Below are positions 25,764 to 35,023 of a DNA stretch of 46,555 nt, piece after piece; the stretch's first letter is position 1, and every line of letters begins with the position of its first letter. Location: contig JAKACM010000029.1 in assembly GCA_021821465.1 (NCBI GenBank), positions 1 to 46,555 of the forward strand. The letters are read 5' to 3'. The translations under genes were made by a program, and so were the position numbers. The DNA is from Bacillota bacterium. GTDB lineage: Bacteria > Bacillota > Sulfobacillia > Sulfobacillales > Sulfobacillaceae. Under the pieces are notes generated by a model. That model did not search any database, was not told the origin of the DNA, and worked only from the letters and a program-made list of their open reading frames with translations.

Positions 25764-26920
25764 CTTTTGCCTCCCTCGTGAATCAAAGCCTTCGCCACAA
25801 TCTCGTACATCACCTCGGTCGCTCCTCCGCCGATGGATAGAACACGGGCATCTCTCCAGTACCGCTGAACGGGATAATCCATCATGTAACCATTGCCGCC
25901 AAACACTTGAAGTGCGCCATCACTCACCCGCCTCGCCATTTCTCCGGCATACGCCTTGGCCATGGCTGATAGAATTGAGACATCTCCTTCTTCGGCCAAG
26001 ACGTACAGCGCTCGGTAGGTGAGTTGACGGGCTTTCTCAATATCCACTGCCAAGTCCACCAAATGATGCCGAATCACCTGAAATTCCTGAAGCGGTTTTC
26101 CGAATTGTTCGCGCTCGCGGGTGTAGGCGATGGCATCGTCCAAAGCCCGTGCCGCCAGCGCCACGGCTGAGAGGGCCAGGGTAATGCGTTCCCACTGAAA
26201 GTCTTCCATCAAGTACCAAAAGCCTTTTCCCAATTCGCCCAACAGATGATCTTCGGGCACCGTCACCTCGTCGAAATAGAGTTCAGCCGTGTCGGAGGCC
26301 TGCCAGCCCAGTTTCTGCAGGCGGCGGCTTACCCTAAACCCAGGCGAATGACTGTCAACCAGAAATAGGCTGATCCCCCGCTTGCCTTGGTCCGGATTTG
26401 TTTTCGCAGCCACTATCACCACATCGGCTTGAGTGCCGTTGGTAATAAACAGCTTGGATCCCTTAAGGAGAAAACCCCCGTTAACTTTCTCGGCGCGTGT
26501 TCTCAGGGACGCCACGTCTGATCCCGCATCGGGTTCTGTTATGGCTAAGGCACAAATCTTATCGCCTAAAATTCCGGGACGAAGGTATTGAACTTTTTGG
26601 GCTTCGGTTCCCCAGCGCCAAATGGGGGTTAAGCCAATGGTGGTGTGGCCGGACAATGACGCTCCCAGCCCTCCCGATCCCAAGCGAGCCAACTCTTCAA
26701 TCCAAACCGCTTCGGCGAGCACATCACCCCCCAATCCCCCCAGGCTTTCGGGGAACCGGATGCCTAAATACCCTTTTTGACCCACTTTTTGGAACACTTC
26801 ACGAGGAACGACGCCCAATTGCTCAAATTCGTCAATAGCGGGAACAATTTCCCGTTCCAGAAACTTGCGGATGGTTTGCCGAAACAGATCATGCTCCGCC
26901 GAAAATAGCCAGTTGACCAT
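25760..26920 (-). CDS. Acyl-CoA dehydrogenase
   Basis: 386 residues, full-length FAD-dependent acyl-CoA dehydrogenase: ALAITEPDAGSDVASLRT (substrate and FAD contact), LFITNG, and the C-terminal FGGNGYMMDYPVQRYWRD. The base at the position of Glu376 of medium-chain enzymes is replaced (IGGGATEV), while a Glu is present in FQWERITLA, matching Glu254 of isovaleryl-CoA dehydrogenase. That placement is typical of branched-chain and long-chain enzymes. Start ATG 26920 follows GGAGGG. The stop overlaps the next synthetase by 4 bases. Electron acceptor (ETF) genes are not in the window. Confidence 0.92.
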   Translation of the reverse strand: MVNWLFSAEHDLFRQTIRKFLEREIVPAIDEFEQLGVVPREVFQKVGQKGYLGIRFPESLGGLGGDVLAEAVWIEELARLGSGGLGASLSGHTTIGLTPIWRWGTEAQKVQYLRPGILGDKICALAITEPDAGSDVASLRTRAEKVNGGFLLKGSKLFITNGTQADVVIVAAKTNPDQGKRGISLFLVDSHSPGFRVSRRLQKLGWQASDTAELYFDEVTVPEDHLLGELGKGFWYLMEDFQWERITLALSAVALAARALDDAIAYTREREQFGKPLQEFQVIRHHLVDLAVDIEKARQLTYRALYVLAEEGDVSILSAMAKAYAGEMARRVSDGALQVFGGNGYMMDYPVQRYWRDARVLSIGGGATEVMYEIVAKALIHEGGKR

Positions 26921-26965
26921 CGAAACCCTCCTTCTGCTCCTTCTTCTCGTCTTCTTGCTTCTTTT

Positions 26966-28120
26966 CTACGCCTTCAGACCCATGGTTGTGGAAATGATTT
27001 CCTTCATAATTTCATCCGTTCCTCCCCCGATGCGGTTTAAGCGAATATCCCGCCACATGCGTTCGATGGGCCAGTCACTGACGTAACCATGACCACCCAT
27101 AATCTGCAGGGTCCGGTCAATCACCTCATAGGCCGTCTCTGCCGTGGCCAGTTTGGCCATGGCAATTTCTTGGGTCGGTACTTCCCCGTGGGCAAAACGC
27201 CAGGCCGTGCTATAGGTCAGTTGCCGCACACTTTCAATCTCAATGGCCATTTGCGCGAGAAGGTGAGCCACGGTTTGAAATCCGCTGAGGGCATGACCGA
27301 AGGCCTTGCGCCTGCTGGCATAATCTCGGGCTATCTCCCAAGCATACTGGGCCGATCCCACCGCCCCTGCCGCCGCAATCAGGCGTTCACCTTGAAGCTC
27401 CCACATAATCTGGTAAAATCCCCGGCCTTCTTCGCCCAACAAGGCATCTTGAGGCACCCACACATCATCAAAATAAAAGAGTGCGGTATCTGACGACCGC
27501 ATCCCTACCTTGCTCAAACGTTTTGTCATCTGAACCCCGGAACGGTTCAAATCCAGCAAAAACAGGGAGAGCCCCTGATAGCCCGGTGCGTCAGCGGTGC
27601 GAGCCAGGATCGTCATGAAGTCGGCACGAGGTCCGTTGGTGATGAAAACTTTGCTGCCGCGAATGATCCAACCCTTTCGCTCCCGCCACGCCCGCGTCTT
27701 TATGGATGCGACATCGGATCCGTAATTGGGTTCGGTAATGCCGAGACAGGCAAGCTTTTCGCCCGCGAGTGCCGGTTTCAAATACCGCTCAATTTGTTCT
27801 TGGGTGCCAAATTTCCAAATTGGCGGCGTAGCCATGTCGGTTTGTACCGCCATCGCCATCGGAAATCCCCCTGCGCCGCATCTGGCCAATTCTTCGGCTA
27901 AGACCACACTCATGAAATAGTCGGCACCTTGTCCTCCGACCTCGACAGGATAGTGAACTCCCAAAAACCCTAATTCTCCCATTCGCCTTAAGAGACTTAA
28001 AGGAAATTCCCCGGCCTCTTCCCAATCCGCCACGAAGGGTGTGACTTCGGTGGCGACAAATTTTCGGACGACATCGCGAAATTGGTCATGCTCTTCGGCA
28101 AAATACGGCGGGTAAGGCAT
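26966..28120 (-). CDS. Acyl-CoA dehydrogenase, second copy
   Basis: 384 residues. Motifs: CLGITEPNYGSDVASIKT, VFITNGPRADF, and MGGHGYVSDWPIERMWRD followed by IGGGTDEIMKEII, which is the ending style of AtuD/citronellyl-CoA and related dehydrogenases. As in the neighbouring paralogue, the putative catalytic Glu is in LQGERLIAA (isovaleryl-type position). ATG 28120 uses the last A of the stop of the upstream synthetase (TAATG) and follows AAGGAGA. The two dehydrogenases share only moderate identity, so they probably act on different intermediates. Confidence 0.92.
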   Translation of the reverse strand: MPYPPYFAEEHDQFRDVVRKFVATEVTPFVADWEEAGEFPLSLLRRMGELGFLGVHYPVEVGGQGADYFMSVVLAEELARCGAGGFPMAMAVQTDMATPPIWKFGTQEQIERYLKPALAGEKLACLGITEPNYGSDVASIKTRAWRERKGWIIRGSKVFITNGPRADFMTILARTADAPGYQGLSLFLLDLNRSGVQMTKRLSKVGMRSSDTALFYFDDVWVPQDALLGEEGRGFYQIMWELQGERLIAAAGAVGSAQYAWEIARDYASRRKAFGHALSGFQTVAHLLAQMAIEIESVRQLTYSTAWRFAHGEVPTQEIAMAKLATAETAYEVIDRTLQIMGGHGYVSDWPIERMWRDIRLNRIGGGTDEIMKEIISTTMGLKA

Positions 28121-29670
28121 TAGACATCTCCTTCGCTTTGGCTATATTGTTTCTTCAACCACGCCTTATTGATTTTGCCACTGCCGGTTGTAGGCAAACT
28201 GGCAACCAATTCTATCCGGCGAGGACGCTTGTAGGAAGCAAGTTCTGGATGGTTTTCTATGAGTACGCGAATCGTCTCAACGCTAAGATCGGCATTCTGG
28301 GGGACAATAAAGGCGCTGACCTCTTCGCCCCACCTCGGATGGGGGGTCCCAATGACTGCCACTTGCCGGATACCCGGAATTTCTGACAATACCGCCTCGA
28401 CCTCCGCAGGGAAGACGTTTTCGCCGCCCGTGACAATCATGTCATCGACCCGATCTCGGTAGTAAAGATAGCCCTCATCATCGGCACTTACCATATCGCC
28501 CGTGCGAAACCATTCCCCGACATGGCGTTCTTGAGTCTTGTCCGGTTGGTTCCAATACCCCGGGCTTACGGTCTCGCCCCGGAATAACAACTCACCGGTT
28601 ATTCCAAACGCAAGGGGATGAATAATGTGCCCTGCGGTATAAAGTGCGGTGTCGAGCACCTGACTCTGGGCCTTTCCCATTGACCCCACTCGCCACGCTT
28701 CTCCCGCCCGGTAAGTTACGGACAGTCCCGTGAGTTCTGTCTCCCCGTACAGTTCGATTAAATGAATGCCAAAGAGAGATTGGAACCTGTTCACCACTGC
28801 CGGCGGCGTCGAAGATCCCCCCATAACCGTCACCCGCAAGGATGATAAATCCGGCAGGGTGTCGGTATGCTCTTCTGCCCACCGAATTAAATCCACCAAC
28901 ATGGTAGTGACCAAGGCTGTAATCGTCGGATGAAATGCCGATGCCAGGCTTACCCAAGCCTCGGCAGACCAGCGTGGGAGCATGCTCACCGCCGCCCCTG
29001 CTGTCAAGGCCGGCAGCGCGGCACACTGCATGCCGCCCACATGAAATAAAGGCACACTCACCAAAAATCGGTCCAGGTGGCTGATTTGCCAACACTCGTG
29101 AACCATCGAGACGGCTGCAGTATTGTTTCGCTGTGTTTGTATGACGCCCTTGGGGCGGCCGGTGGTCCCGCTGGTATACATTAAGAGAGCGGCCTCATGA
29201 TCCCACCGAGGCTCCATAGCCAGAGGTTCAGTCAATCCGGAATACGACTGTACGATCCTCACCAGGTTCAGCTCATCACCCCGAGTGTCACCCACCCAAA
29301 ATACCGGGCTTGACATCTGAATTCCCTTCTCTTCCAACCGTGCCCGGTCATCAGCCAAGGCGAACAAAAACCTGGGCTGGGCATCATCCAACACCGCCAA
29401 CAGATCCGGAACACTAAAACGCGTGTTCAATGGCACAAAGACCCCGCCCACCCACCAAGTCGCGTACGCTAAAACCATGGCATCGGTGACATTAGGAAGC
29501 CATATGAGAACTCTGTCACCCGGATTTAAACCATTATGACGAAAAAAGCGGCCAACAGCCATGGAGCGCTCGTGCAACTCCCGGTACGTTAATGCCACAC
29601 GTCCATCTGTCATAGCCAGGCGTTCGGGAAATTGTAAAACGGTTTGATAAATCATCTGGGCTAGGTTCAT
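28120..29670 (-). CDS. Acyl-CoA synthetase (AMP-forming), third copy
   Basis: About 516 residues. ANL motifs YTSGTTGRPKGVIQTQ, LYGETELTGLS, WFRTGDMVSADDEGYLYYRD, VDDMIVTGGENVFPAEVE and PTTGSGKINKAWLKK. ATG 29670 overlaps the stop of the small AtuA-like gene (ATGA) and has GGAGGAG 8 bases upstream; a longer frame from 29730 would swallow this ribosome site. Directly coupled to the AtuA pair, so of the three synthetases it is the best candidate for activating the starting acid of the pathway. Confidence 0.9.
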   Translation of the reverse strand: MNLAQMIYQTVLQFPERLAMTDGRVALTYRELHERSMAVGRFFRHNGLNPGDRVLIWLPNVTDAMVLAYATWWVGGVFVPLNTRFSVPDLLAVLDDAQPRFLFALADDRARLEEKGIQMSSPVFWVGDTRGDELNLVRIVQSYSGLTEPLAMEPRWDHEAALLMYTSGTTGRPKGVIQTQRNNTAAVSMVHECWQISHLDRFLVSVPLFHVGGMQCAALPALTAGAAVSMLPRWSAEAWVSLASAFHPTITALVTTMLVDLIRWAEEHTDTLPDLSSLRVTVMGGSSTPPAVVNRFQSLFGIHLIELYGETELTGLSVTYRAGEAWRVGSMGKAQSQVLDTALYTAGHIIHPLAFGITGELLFRGETVSPGYWNQPDKTQERHVGEWFRTGDMVSADDEGYLYYRDRVDDMIVTGGENVFPAEVEAVLSEIPGIRQVAVIGTPHPRWGEEVSAFIVPQNADLSVETIRVLIENHPELASYKRPRRIELVASLPTTGSGKINKAWLKKQYSQSEGDV

Positions 29671-30002
29671 GATGTTTCTCCTCCATTCGGTATCGTCACG
29701 GACATCCGCAATATCATGGGCCCAAAACACTTACCCAGATTATCCATACGAATGGAAAGCGCTCCGCCTCCATTTAACGCGCTATGCAATACAAAATTGA
29801 GGGCCCACAGGTTTTGCACCTCATAACGGTCCACAGATCCTTCAACCCACTCGCCAAAGTGCTCTTTAACGCGCTTTGGGGTGAGTTGGTCTTTGATAAT
29901 CCGGAAGAAGGCTTCATTGGGTGCAAACAGAGCGATATTGACCGTATTCCCCTTGTCCCCGGATCGGGCCTGACAAACTTGCGCCAATGTCACTGTCGGC
30001 AT
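29667..30002 (-). CDS. AtuA-associated small protein (C-terminal AtuA domain)
   Basis: About 111 residues matching the separate C-terminal domain of AtuA-type proteins: LAQVCQARSGDKGNTVNIAL at the start, YEVQNLWALNFVLHSALNGGG in the middle. In Pseudomonas AtuA the two domains are fused in one protein; here the gene is split. ATG 30002 is chosen because AGGAGG lies 10 bases before it; the longer frame starting at 30044 would include it. It begins one base after the stop of the large AtuA gene, so the two products are made together and probably form one complex. Biochemical role unknown. Confidence 0.88.
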   Translation of the reverse strand: MPTVTLAQVCQARSGDKGNTVNIALFAPNEAFFRIIKDQLTPKRVKEHFGEWVEGSVDRYEVQNLWALNFVLHSALNGGGALSIRMDNLGKCFGPMILRMSVTIPNGGETS

Positions 30003-30003
30003 T

Positions 30004-31374
30004 TTAATCGACCTCCTGTACTTGGACCGACACACCGGGTTCAATCCACTCCCGTGGAATTAAGCCTGACCACATACCGAGCAACTGACGCGAAGGAAGC
30101 ATTCCGGATCCTCCTCCGAGACCCGGAGGCCCGTCCAAAGCCAAGGGAGGAAAGAGGCGTCCTAATTTATCGGCCTCTTCTTGGGTTTTAGCGCGTACAG
30201 TGACTCGCAGATATACTTCGTTGACATCTTCACCGGGCCGGGGTGCTGTTGGCCCCCCTAACGAATTCCACCCCAGATAGGCGACGTGAACTTCATCATA
30301 GCGGAGCTTACGCCGCGCAATTTGCTTTTGAATAATGGCAGCGGCCGCTTCCGCTTTCTTCAAGGCGTCCGGCCAAGAGTATCCGATCATGGCTTGGCCC
30401 ATATATCCGGCTGGATAGCCCGCAACCATTTTCAAAGAATCCGGCCTGTTATGGCCCGTTGCTCCCGTGACAAGGACATGGTCCGGTTTTGTTTCTTCCA
30501 GTCGGGCCGTACTAAAATTGGCGACGACGTCAGGCGTCATGTAGGCGGCAGGATCGTGAATTTCATAGAGCATTTGTTCTTTGATCGTGTCGCGCGTCAC
30601 CATACCGCCTGTTCCCGGAATTTTAGTCATCACAAAAGCGCCGTTTTCCTCGGCCCATGCCACAGGATAGCCAATGCGATCCATATGGGGCACTTCCCAC
30701 CATCTCCCGCTAAAGTTCCCCCCGGTCGATTGTGCGGAACACTCCAACAAATGCCCCATGAGCACACCTTGCGCCAGGCGATTGAAATCCGTTTGCCCCC
30801 AGCCAAATTCATGCAGCAAGGGGGCCATAAACTGGGCACTGTCCGTGGTGCGCCCTGAAATCACCACGTCCGCTCCCATGGCCAGAGCCTTAACCAAAGG
30901 TCTCGCCCCCAGATATACGTTGGCAAAGAGCAACTCCTGTGAAATTTCGGCAAATGGCCGCCCATTTTCCAAATCGGCCCCCAATACTCCCCGTTGCATC
31001 AACTCAGGAATTCGGCTCCTTAAATCATCGCCACTCACCATGGCTACCTTGAGTCCTTTAAGCCCAAGCTGTTCTGCGACCTCTAAAACCGCTCTTTGAG
31101 CTGCCTGTGGATTAATGCCCCCGGCATTGGTTAACATCTTAAAACCATGCTGCCGGGCTAGTGGCAACAAGGCGCGCATGGCAGGGACTAAATCCTTGGT
31201 ATAGCCGTGATGGGGATTTTTGGCCCGGTCCTTGGCCAAAATCGCCAAAGTCAGTTCGGATAACGCGTCAAATGAGAGATAGTCGATTGCTCCCTGGCGC
31301 GCCATCTCCAGCGCGCTGTCAAGACTATCACCATAGAACCCTTGGGCTGCTCCCACTCGCACCGTTTTTCCCAT
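30004..31374 (-). CDS. AtuA-like protein (DUF1446), acyclic terpene utilisation family
   Basis: 456 residues of the DUF1446/AtuA family: VRVGAAQGFYGDSLDSAL at the start, NAGGINPQAAQRAVLEVA, VSGDDLRSRIPEL, ADVVISGRTTDSAQFMAPL and LLECSAQSTGGNFSG. The gene is required for growth on citronellol and geraniol in Pseudomonas, but its reaction is not established; homologues also occur in other acyl-CoA clusters. ATG 31374 has GGAGAGG 8 bases upstream and lies one base after the stop of the crotonase gene. Its partner domain is encoded next, one base downstream. Confidence 0.9.
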   Translation of the reverse strand: MGKTVRVGAAQGFYGDSLDSALEMARQGAIDYLSFDALSELTLAILAKDRAKNPHHGYTKDLVPAMRALLPLARQHGFKMLTNAGGINPQAAQRAVLEVAEQLGLKGLKVAMVSGDDLRSRIPELMQRGVLGADLENGRPFAEISQELLFANVYLGARPLVKALAMGADVVISGRTTDSAQFMAPLLHEFGWGQTDFNRLAQGVLMGHLLECSAQSTGGNFSGRWWEVPHMDRIGYPVAWAEENGAFVMTKIPGTGGMVTRDTIKEQMLYEIHDPAAYMTPDVVANFSTARLEETKPDHVLVTGATGHNRPDSLKMVAGYPAGYMGQAMIGYSWPDALKKAEAAAAIIQKQIARRKLRYDEVHVAYLGWNSLGGPTAPRPGEDVNEVYLRVTVRAKTQEEADKLGRLFPPLALDGPPGLGGGSGMLPSRQLLGMWSGLIPREWIEPGVSVQVQEVD

Positions 31375-31375
31375 G

Positions 31376-32161
31376 TCATTGTCCTCTCCACACTGGCGCC
31401 CTTTTTTCCAAAAATGCTTGCGTTCCTTCTTTCAAATCGTCACTCAAAAAGGACAATATCCGCAATCGGGCCAGATACGCAAAACTGGCTTCCAAATCCA
31501 AATCTTGGGTGGTGAAAAAGGCGTCGAGCCCCATTTTCACCGCGTAAGGACTATACCCTCCCACTGTCTTGGCCCATGAGAGTGCTTGCTCTAAAACCTG
31601 GTTTGGGGGGACGACTTTTTGTACCAGTCCCATTTGCAAGGCTTCGCGAGCCGTGATCGATTCCGCTAAGAGCATCAATTTCAGCGCATTTTTTTCACCA
31701 ATCGCACGGCGAATAAGTGGCAGTATTACGAATGGAATGAGTCCCACGCGAAGCTCCGTCGTCCCAAATCTGGCCGTGTCGGCCGCTACGGCCCAGTGAC
31801 ACATGGCAACCAAACCCATGCCACCGCCAAATGCAGAGCCATTAATGGCCCCAATCAGAGGTTTTCGCAGTTGACTGCCCAGACGAAACAAATCCGCCGC
31901 GTCATATGCATCATCATAGAGTTTAGCCGGGGTTCTGGCCCCTATGCGGGAAAACTCTTGCAAATCAGCTCCGGCACTAAAGGCAGGACCAATGCCAGTC
32001 AGCACGGTGGCACGGATCTCTGGTTCAGCCTGAGCCTTTTGCAATGCCTCTCGTAATTCTCCTACTAAAGCAGAGGTTAAGGGATTTCTACGATCGGGGA
32101 TATTTAGGCGGATCACCAAAGTACCCGAATGATTTTCCGTCTGGATGGTATTCTCTGTCAT
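31376..32161 (-). CDS. Enoyl-CoA hydratase, methylglutaconyl-/isohexenylglutaconyl-CoA hydratase-like
   Basis: 261-residue crotonase: FSAGADLQEFSR and NGSAFGGGMGLVAMCHWAVA form the oxyanion hole, and TELRVGLIPFVILP carries one catalytic Glu. The other usual Glu (in GGGxEL) is replaced by Gly in GGGMGL. That combination, with VGLIP-x-x-x-x-P-x-I, recalls LiuC/AtuE-type hydratases of leucine and terpene breakdown. It is the first gene of the operon: AAAGGAGGG precedes ATG 32161 and a promoter lies in the divergent region shared with the PucR-type activator. Substrate assignment is inference. Confidence 0.88.
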   Translation of the reverse strand: MTENTIQTENHSGTLVIRLNIPDRRNPLTSALVGELREALQKAQAEPEIRATVLTGIGPAFSAGADLQEFSRIGARTPAKLYDDAYDAADLFRLGSQLRKPLIGAINGSAFGGGMGLVAMCHWAVAADTARFGTTELRVGLIPFVILPLIRRAIGEKNALKLMLLAESITAREALQMGLVQKVVPPNQVLEQALSWAKTVGGYSPYAVKMGLDAFFTTQDLDLEASFAYLARLRILSFLSDDLKEGTQAFLEKRAPVWRGQ

Positions 32162-32193
32162 ATATACCCTCCTTTATTGTGATTATTGCGTGT

Positions 32194-32223
32194 ATTATGA
32201 TTACTGTATCTATACGAAGTGAA
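32194..32223 (-). promoter_or_regulatory. Promoter of the acyl-CoA operon
   Basis: On the minus strand TTCACT (32218-32223) and CATAAT (32194-32199) are 18 bases apart, about 35 bases before the start at 32161. Direct repeats of the type TGATTATT / TGATTACT overlap the -10 region and could bind the divergently encoded PucR-type regulator. Confidence 0.45.
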
Positions 32224-32319
32224 CAAATATGATGGGCGTCTTGGGGATACTTTTATAGATTTCGCACAATATTACAGCTGTCTTAGGCAGGCGAACTTCG
32301 TGCATGAGGAGACACAGTG

Positions 32320-34272
32320 ATGGATACTTTTACGGAGTCATATCAGGTGTGGGCTACGTTATCGGGAGCTAACGGGCACTGGGATTTAGGCGAGTGTTTG
32401 GCTTTGCTCCACCGGATTATAGGACGGCCCCTGCGCCTATTTTGGCCGGCACCCTACGCTCAGCCGATCACATTAACAACGGAAGATTTCGACGCGCATA
32501 ACCCCTACCTTCAGCGTCATCGCATTATAAGCGCCGTTTTTCCGGAAATTGCCCCAGAGTTAATTATCCAATCACCGCCCCATTATGCTTCAGAGGTGCC
32601 GTCCGCCGTATTGGAGGCGCTGTCGGAACGTTGGCGCAAGGTCTGGTGGGAATCGATTCAGTCACTGGATCAAGTGTGGAATACTCTTTGGTTGTCCATT
32701 CACGGAGGCCAGAACAACCCCGGAGCCCTCCTTTCGTTTCTGACTCAAGGTGCGGAAACCATCGTCAGGGCTCCCGTCATCTTGCTGGCAGCACGAAAAA
32801 CGGGATATCAAGTCTTGGAAATTACCCATGCACGCGGTCTGGTCCACTCGCGAGTGGACCAACACCCCGTTCCCATTGTCCGAGGAGGATTAGGGGGATT
32901 TGTTGCCGAAAACCAAGAAAGCGTCGTAATCTCAGATTATGACACGTCCTCGTGGCGTGATGCGCATGAAAGTGCACTAATCCATTCCGAAAACCTCCGA
33001 GGAGGTATGGCGGTTCCTTGGCAGGCAACAGACGGGCTCTATGGAGTCATGTACGCCTGGTTTCATGAGCCGGGCGCACCATCTCCCTTGGCTCTGTACG
33101 CATTTCAACGTTATGTGCGCTCTATTCGTGCCGTAGTGCTATCGGCTCAAAGCGCCAGCCCGTACTCCTATGCCGCCAGTTTAGCCAGGTTTACCGAAGA
33201 TTCCGTCAGCCAGAGCCTTCTTCGCCTCCTGCGTTTGGCGAGACGCCACGGAAGCTGGGAGACGTTGTTGCCGGCATTAGCGGAACAGGGTATCTGGATT
33301 CAACTGACTGACGCTTGGGGACACCTCTTAAGAAAATCCCCTGATATTCCGGATCGGTCGCCGGCACGCACGGTGGCCTTGGATGGATTAGAAACCACGA
33401 TGTTGACGATTTGGGGAGAATCCCCCAAGCGTGTGGAAAAAATTTATCCGTACCTGGTGCAAACCATTGGAATTTTAGTCAATACCGAAGCCACTCTTCA
33501 TGATACCCGCTCGCAACAGTTGCAAGAATGGTTTGCTCGCTTGAATCAAATCTTGCCTGAAGAGCGGGAACAAATCTGGAACGAGAGGAAAATCTACGGA
33601 CTGGATCAGCCCATCGCCCAAATTTGGGGAATACGCATCTCCCAAAACCAGGCTCTCACATTATCCGGTCGGGCTTTAATGCGGGCCATCCGAAGGCAAT
33701 TTGGTATCCAGCCAATAACCGAAGGACGAACGATTTGGGCGTGGGCGACCCGTCCCTTGCTGCCGGATGACGTCGATACCTTTCGCCGACAGCTTATGAC
33801 GCGCTTAGGTCAACCTCTGTATGCAGCCGGCATTGGAGTCGATTCCGAAGCCAGCGTCGTGATCGCCGCCATGACCCGTATCAAAGCCACTCTGTCGGAT
33901 GCCGAACGTCTTTCTCCCGAAGGCATCACGCGCTCGCTAGGCCGTCCTCGAGCCGATCAATTATTTCGCATTCCGGGTGTTGACACGTCCTTACAGTTAT
34001 TTACCGACGCCTGGATAGGACCTCTGCTTCGTCATGACGAGGAAAATGGCACCGAATTTGTTACCACCCTCGCCGTTTATCTGGCATCTCCCAGTCTAAG
34101 CCAAGCCGCACGAAGCCTTTTCGTCCATCCTAACACCATTCGCTACCGGTTAGGACAAATCACCCGGATCCTGGCGCCTTTAGATCTTCAAGACCCTGAT
34201 ACCCGGGCCACTCTTTTAATTGCAGCCAGATGCAGTGGCAGTGTACACTTACCCATCCTTGATATCAATTGA
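32320..34272 (+). CDS. PucR/CdaR-type transcriptional activator
   Basis: About 650 residues. A poorly conserved N-terminal region is followed by a GAF-like segment (VPIVRGGLGGFVAENQESVVISDYD, about residues 185-210), a second sensory stretch, a GGDEF-like degenerate central domain (VDSEASVVIAAMTRIKA), and the family's C-terminal helix-turn-helix (LFVHPNTIRYRLGQITRIL). PucR/CdaR proteins usually activate a neighbouring catabolic operon in response to its substrate. It is divergent from the acyl-CoA operon across a 155-base gap, hence its likely regulator. ATG 32320 follows GAGGAGA by 7 bases; GTG 32317 is the alternative. Confidence 0.85.
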   Translation: MDTFTESYQVWATLSGANGHWDLGECLALLHRIIGRPLRLFWPAPYAQPITLTTEDFDAHNPYLQRHRIISAVFPEIAPELIIQSPPHYASEVPSAVLEALSERWRKVWWESIQSLDQVWNTLWLSIHGGQNNPGALLSFLTQGAETIVRAPVILLAARKTGYQVLEITHARGLVHSRVDQHPVPIVRGGLGGFVAENQESVVISDYDTSSWRDAHESALIHSENLRGGMAVPWQATDGLYGVMYAWFHEPGAPSPLALYAFQRYVRSIRAVVLSAQSASPYSYAASLARFTEDSVSQSLLRLLRLARRHGSWETLLPALAEQGIWIQLTDAWGHLLRKSPDIPDRSPARTVALDGLETTMLTIWGESPKRVEKIYPYLVQTIGILVNTEATLHDTRSQQLQEWFARLNQILPEEREQIWNERKIYGLDQPIAQIWGIRISQNQALTLSGRALMRAIRRQFGIQPITEGRTIWAWATRPLLPDDVDTFRRQLMTRLGQPLYAAGIGVDSEASVVIAAMTRIKATLSDAERLSPEGITRSLGRPRADQLFRIPGVDTSLQLFTDAWIGPLLRHDEENGTEFVTTLAVYLASPSLSQAARSLFVHPNTIRYRLGQITRILAPLDLQDPDTRATLLIAARCSGSVHLPILDIN

Positions 34273-35023
34273 CAGAGCCACAGAAATCAAATGTTCAAGA
34301 GTGCCATGCTAAAAGTTATGCTGCCATTTTACAGGAGTTATTATTGTGGCTTGAGCACACTCAGATGGCGAAGTTATTACCCTAGCTGATCCCCGGTTTC
34401 TGATAATTACGAGGGTTCAGTGGTTGTGAGATCAGAGTTTTTTGCGTTCACAAAACCGTCTAGTCCCAATCGCATATTCAACCCGGGTTCCAATCACGGG
34501 GGAGGATGGGTTGTACTGAGCCATTTCTCCTTTAAACTCTAGCGTGTTTGCTTCAATTGATACAAATGTTACGAGCTTTTGCGAGCCTGCGTGCCATTTG
34601 TATCATTTCTAACATTTGTCGTTTTAGGGTAATCTGAAATGAGAAGAGGGTAGTGGCGATGCAAAATCCTTTTAGTCCTTATCAGTCTGCTGAAGGACAA
34701 CTCCTTGCGAATCGAAAGACCCAAACATGTGGTTTCACCAGGATCTCGTTCCCAGTCTTGAGCCCGATACTTAGGCACGTATAATGTTTGGGACCGTGGA
34801 GAATCGGAAAATCGAGATTGATTCGCCGGCTTCGCTACCTGGTGACCCACACGATGACTAAGTCCGTGGCAATGGCCTTTGTGAGTTGCACGACCGGGTT
34901 CGGCTCGATGCTGGGGTTTTCCATGGCAATTGTCAATACCGTCCGACAAGAGGCGTTGCTTATCGCATTGGGATCGGGTTGCGGAAGAGGAATTGAAACA
35001 TCGGTCAATAGAAATTCGGCATC
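34273..35023. other. Non-coding right border of the catabolic island
   Basis: No supportable gene in 750 bases. It holds the overlapping inverted repeats at 34558-34619. A minus-strand frame reading TVLTIAMENPSIEPNPVVQLTK (34835-35020) could be a gene scrap but I do not recognise it. The duplicated carbamoyltransferase segment begins right after this stretch. Confidence 0.4.
34558..34619. repeat. Overlapping inverted repeats with alternative pairings
   Basis: TGATACAAATG (34558-34568) pairs perfectly with CATTTGTATCA (34595-34605); the overlapping ACAAATGTTA (34562-34571) pairs perfectly with TAACATTTGT (34610-34619). One segment thus has two mutually exclusive partners. It could be a protein-binding site cluster, a mobile-element end or an RNA switch; no T tract follows. 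Confidence 0.7.
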
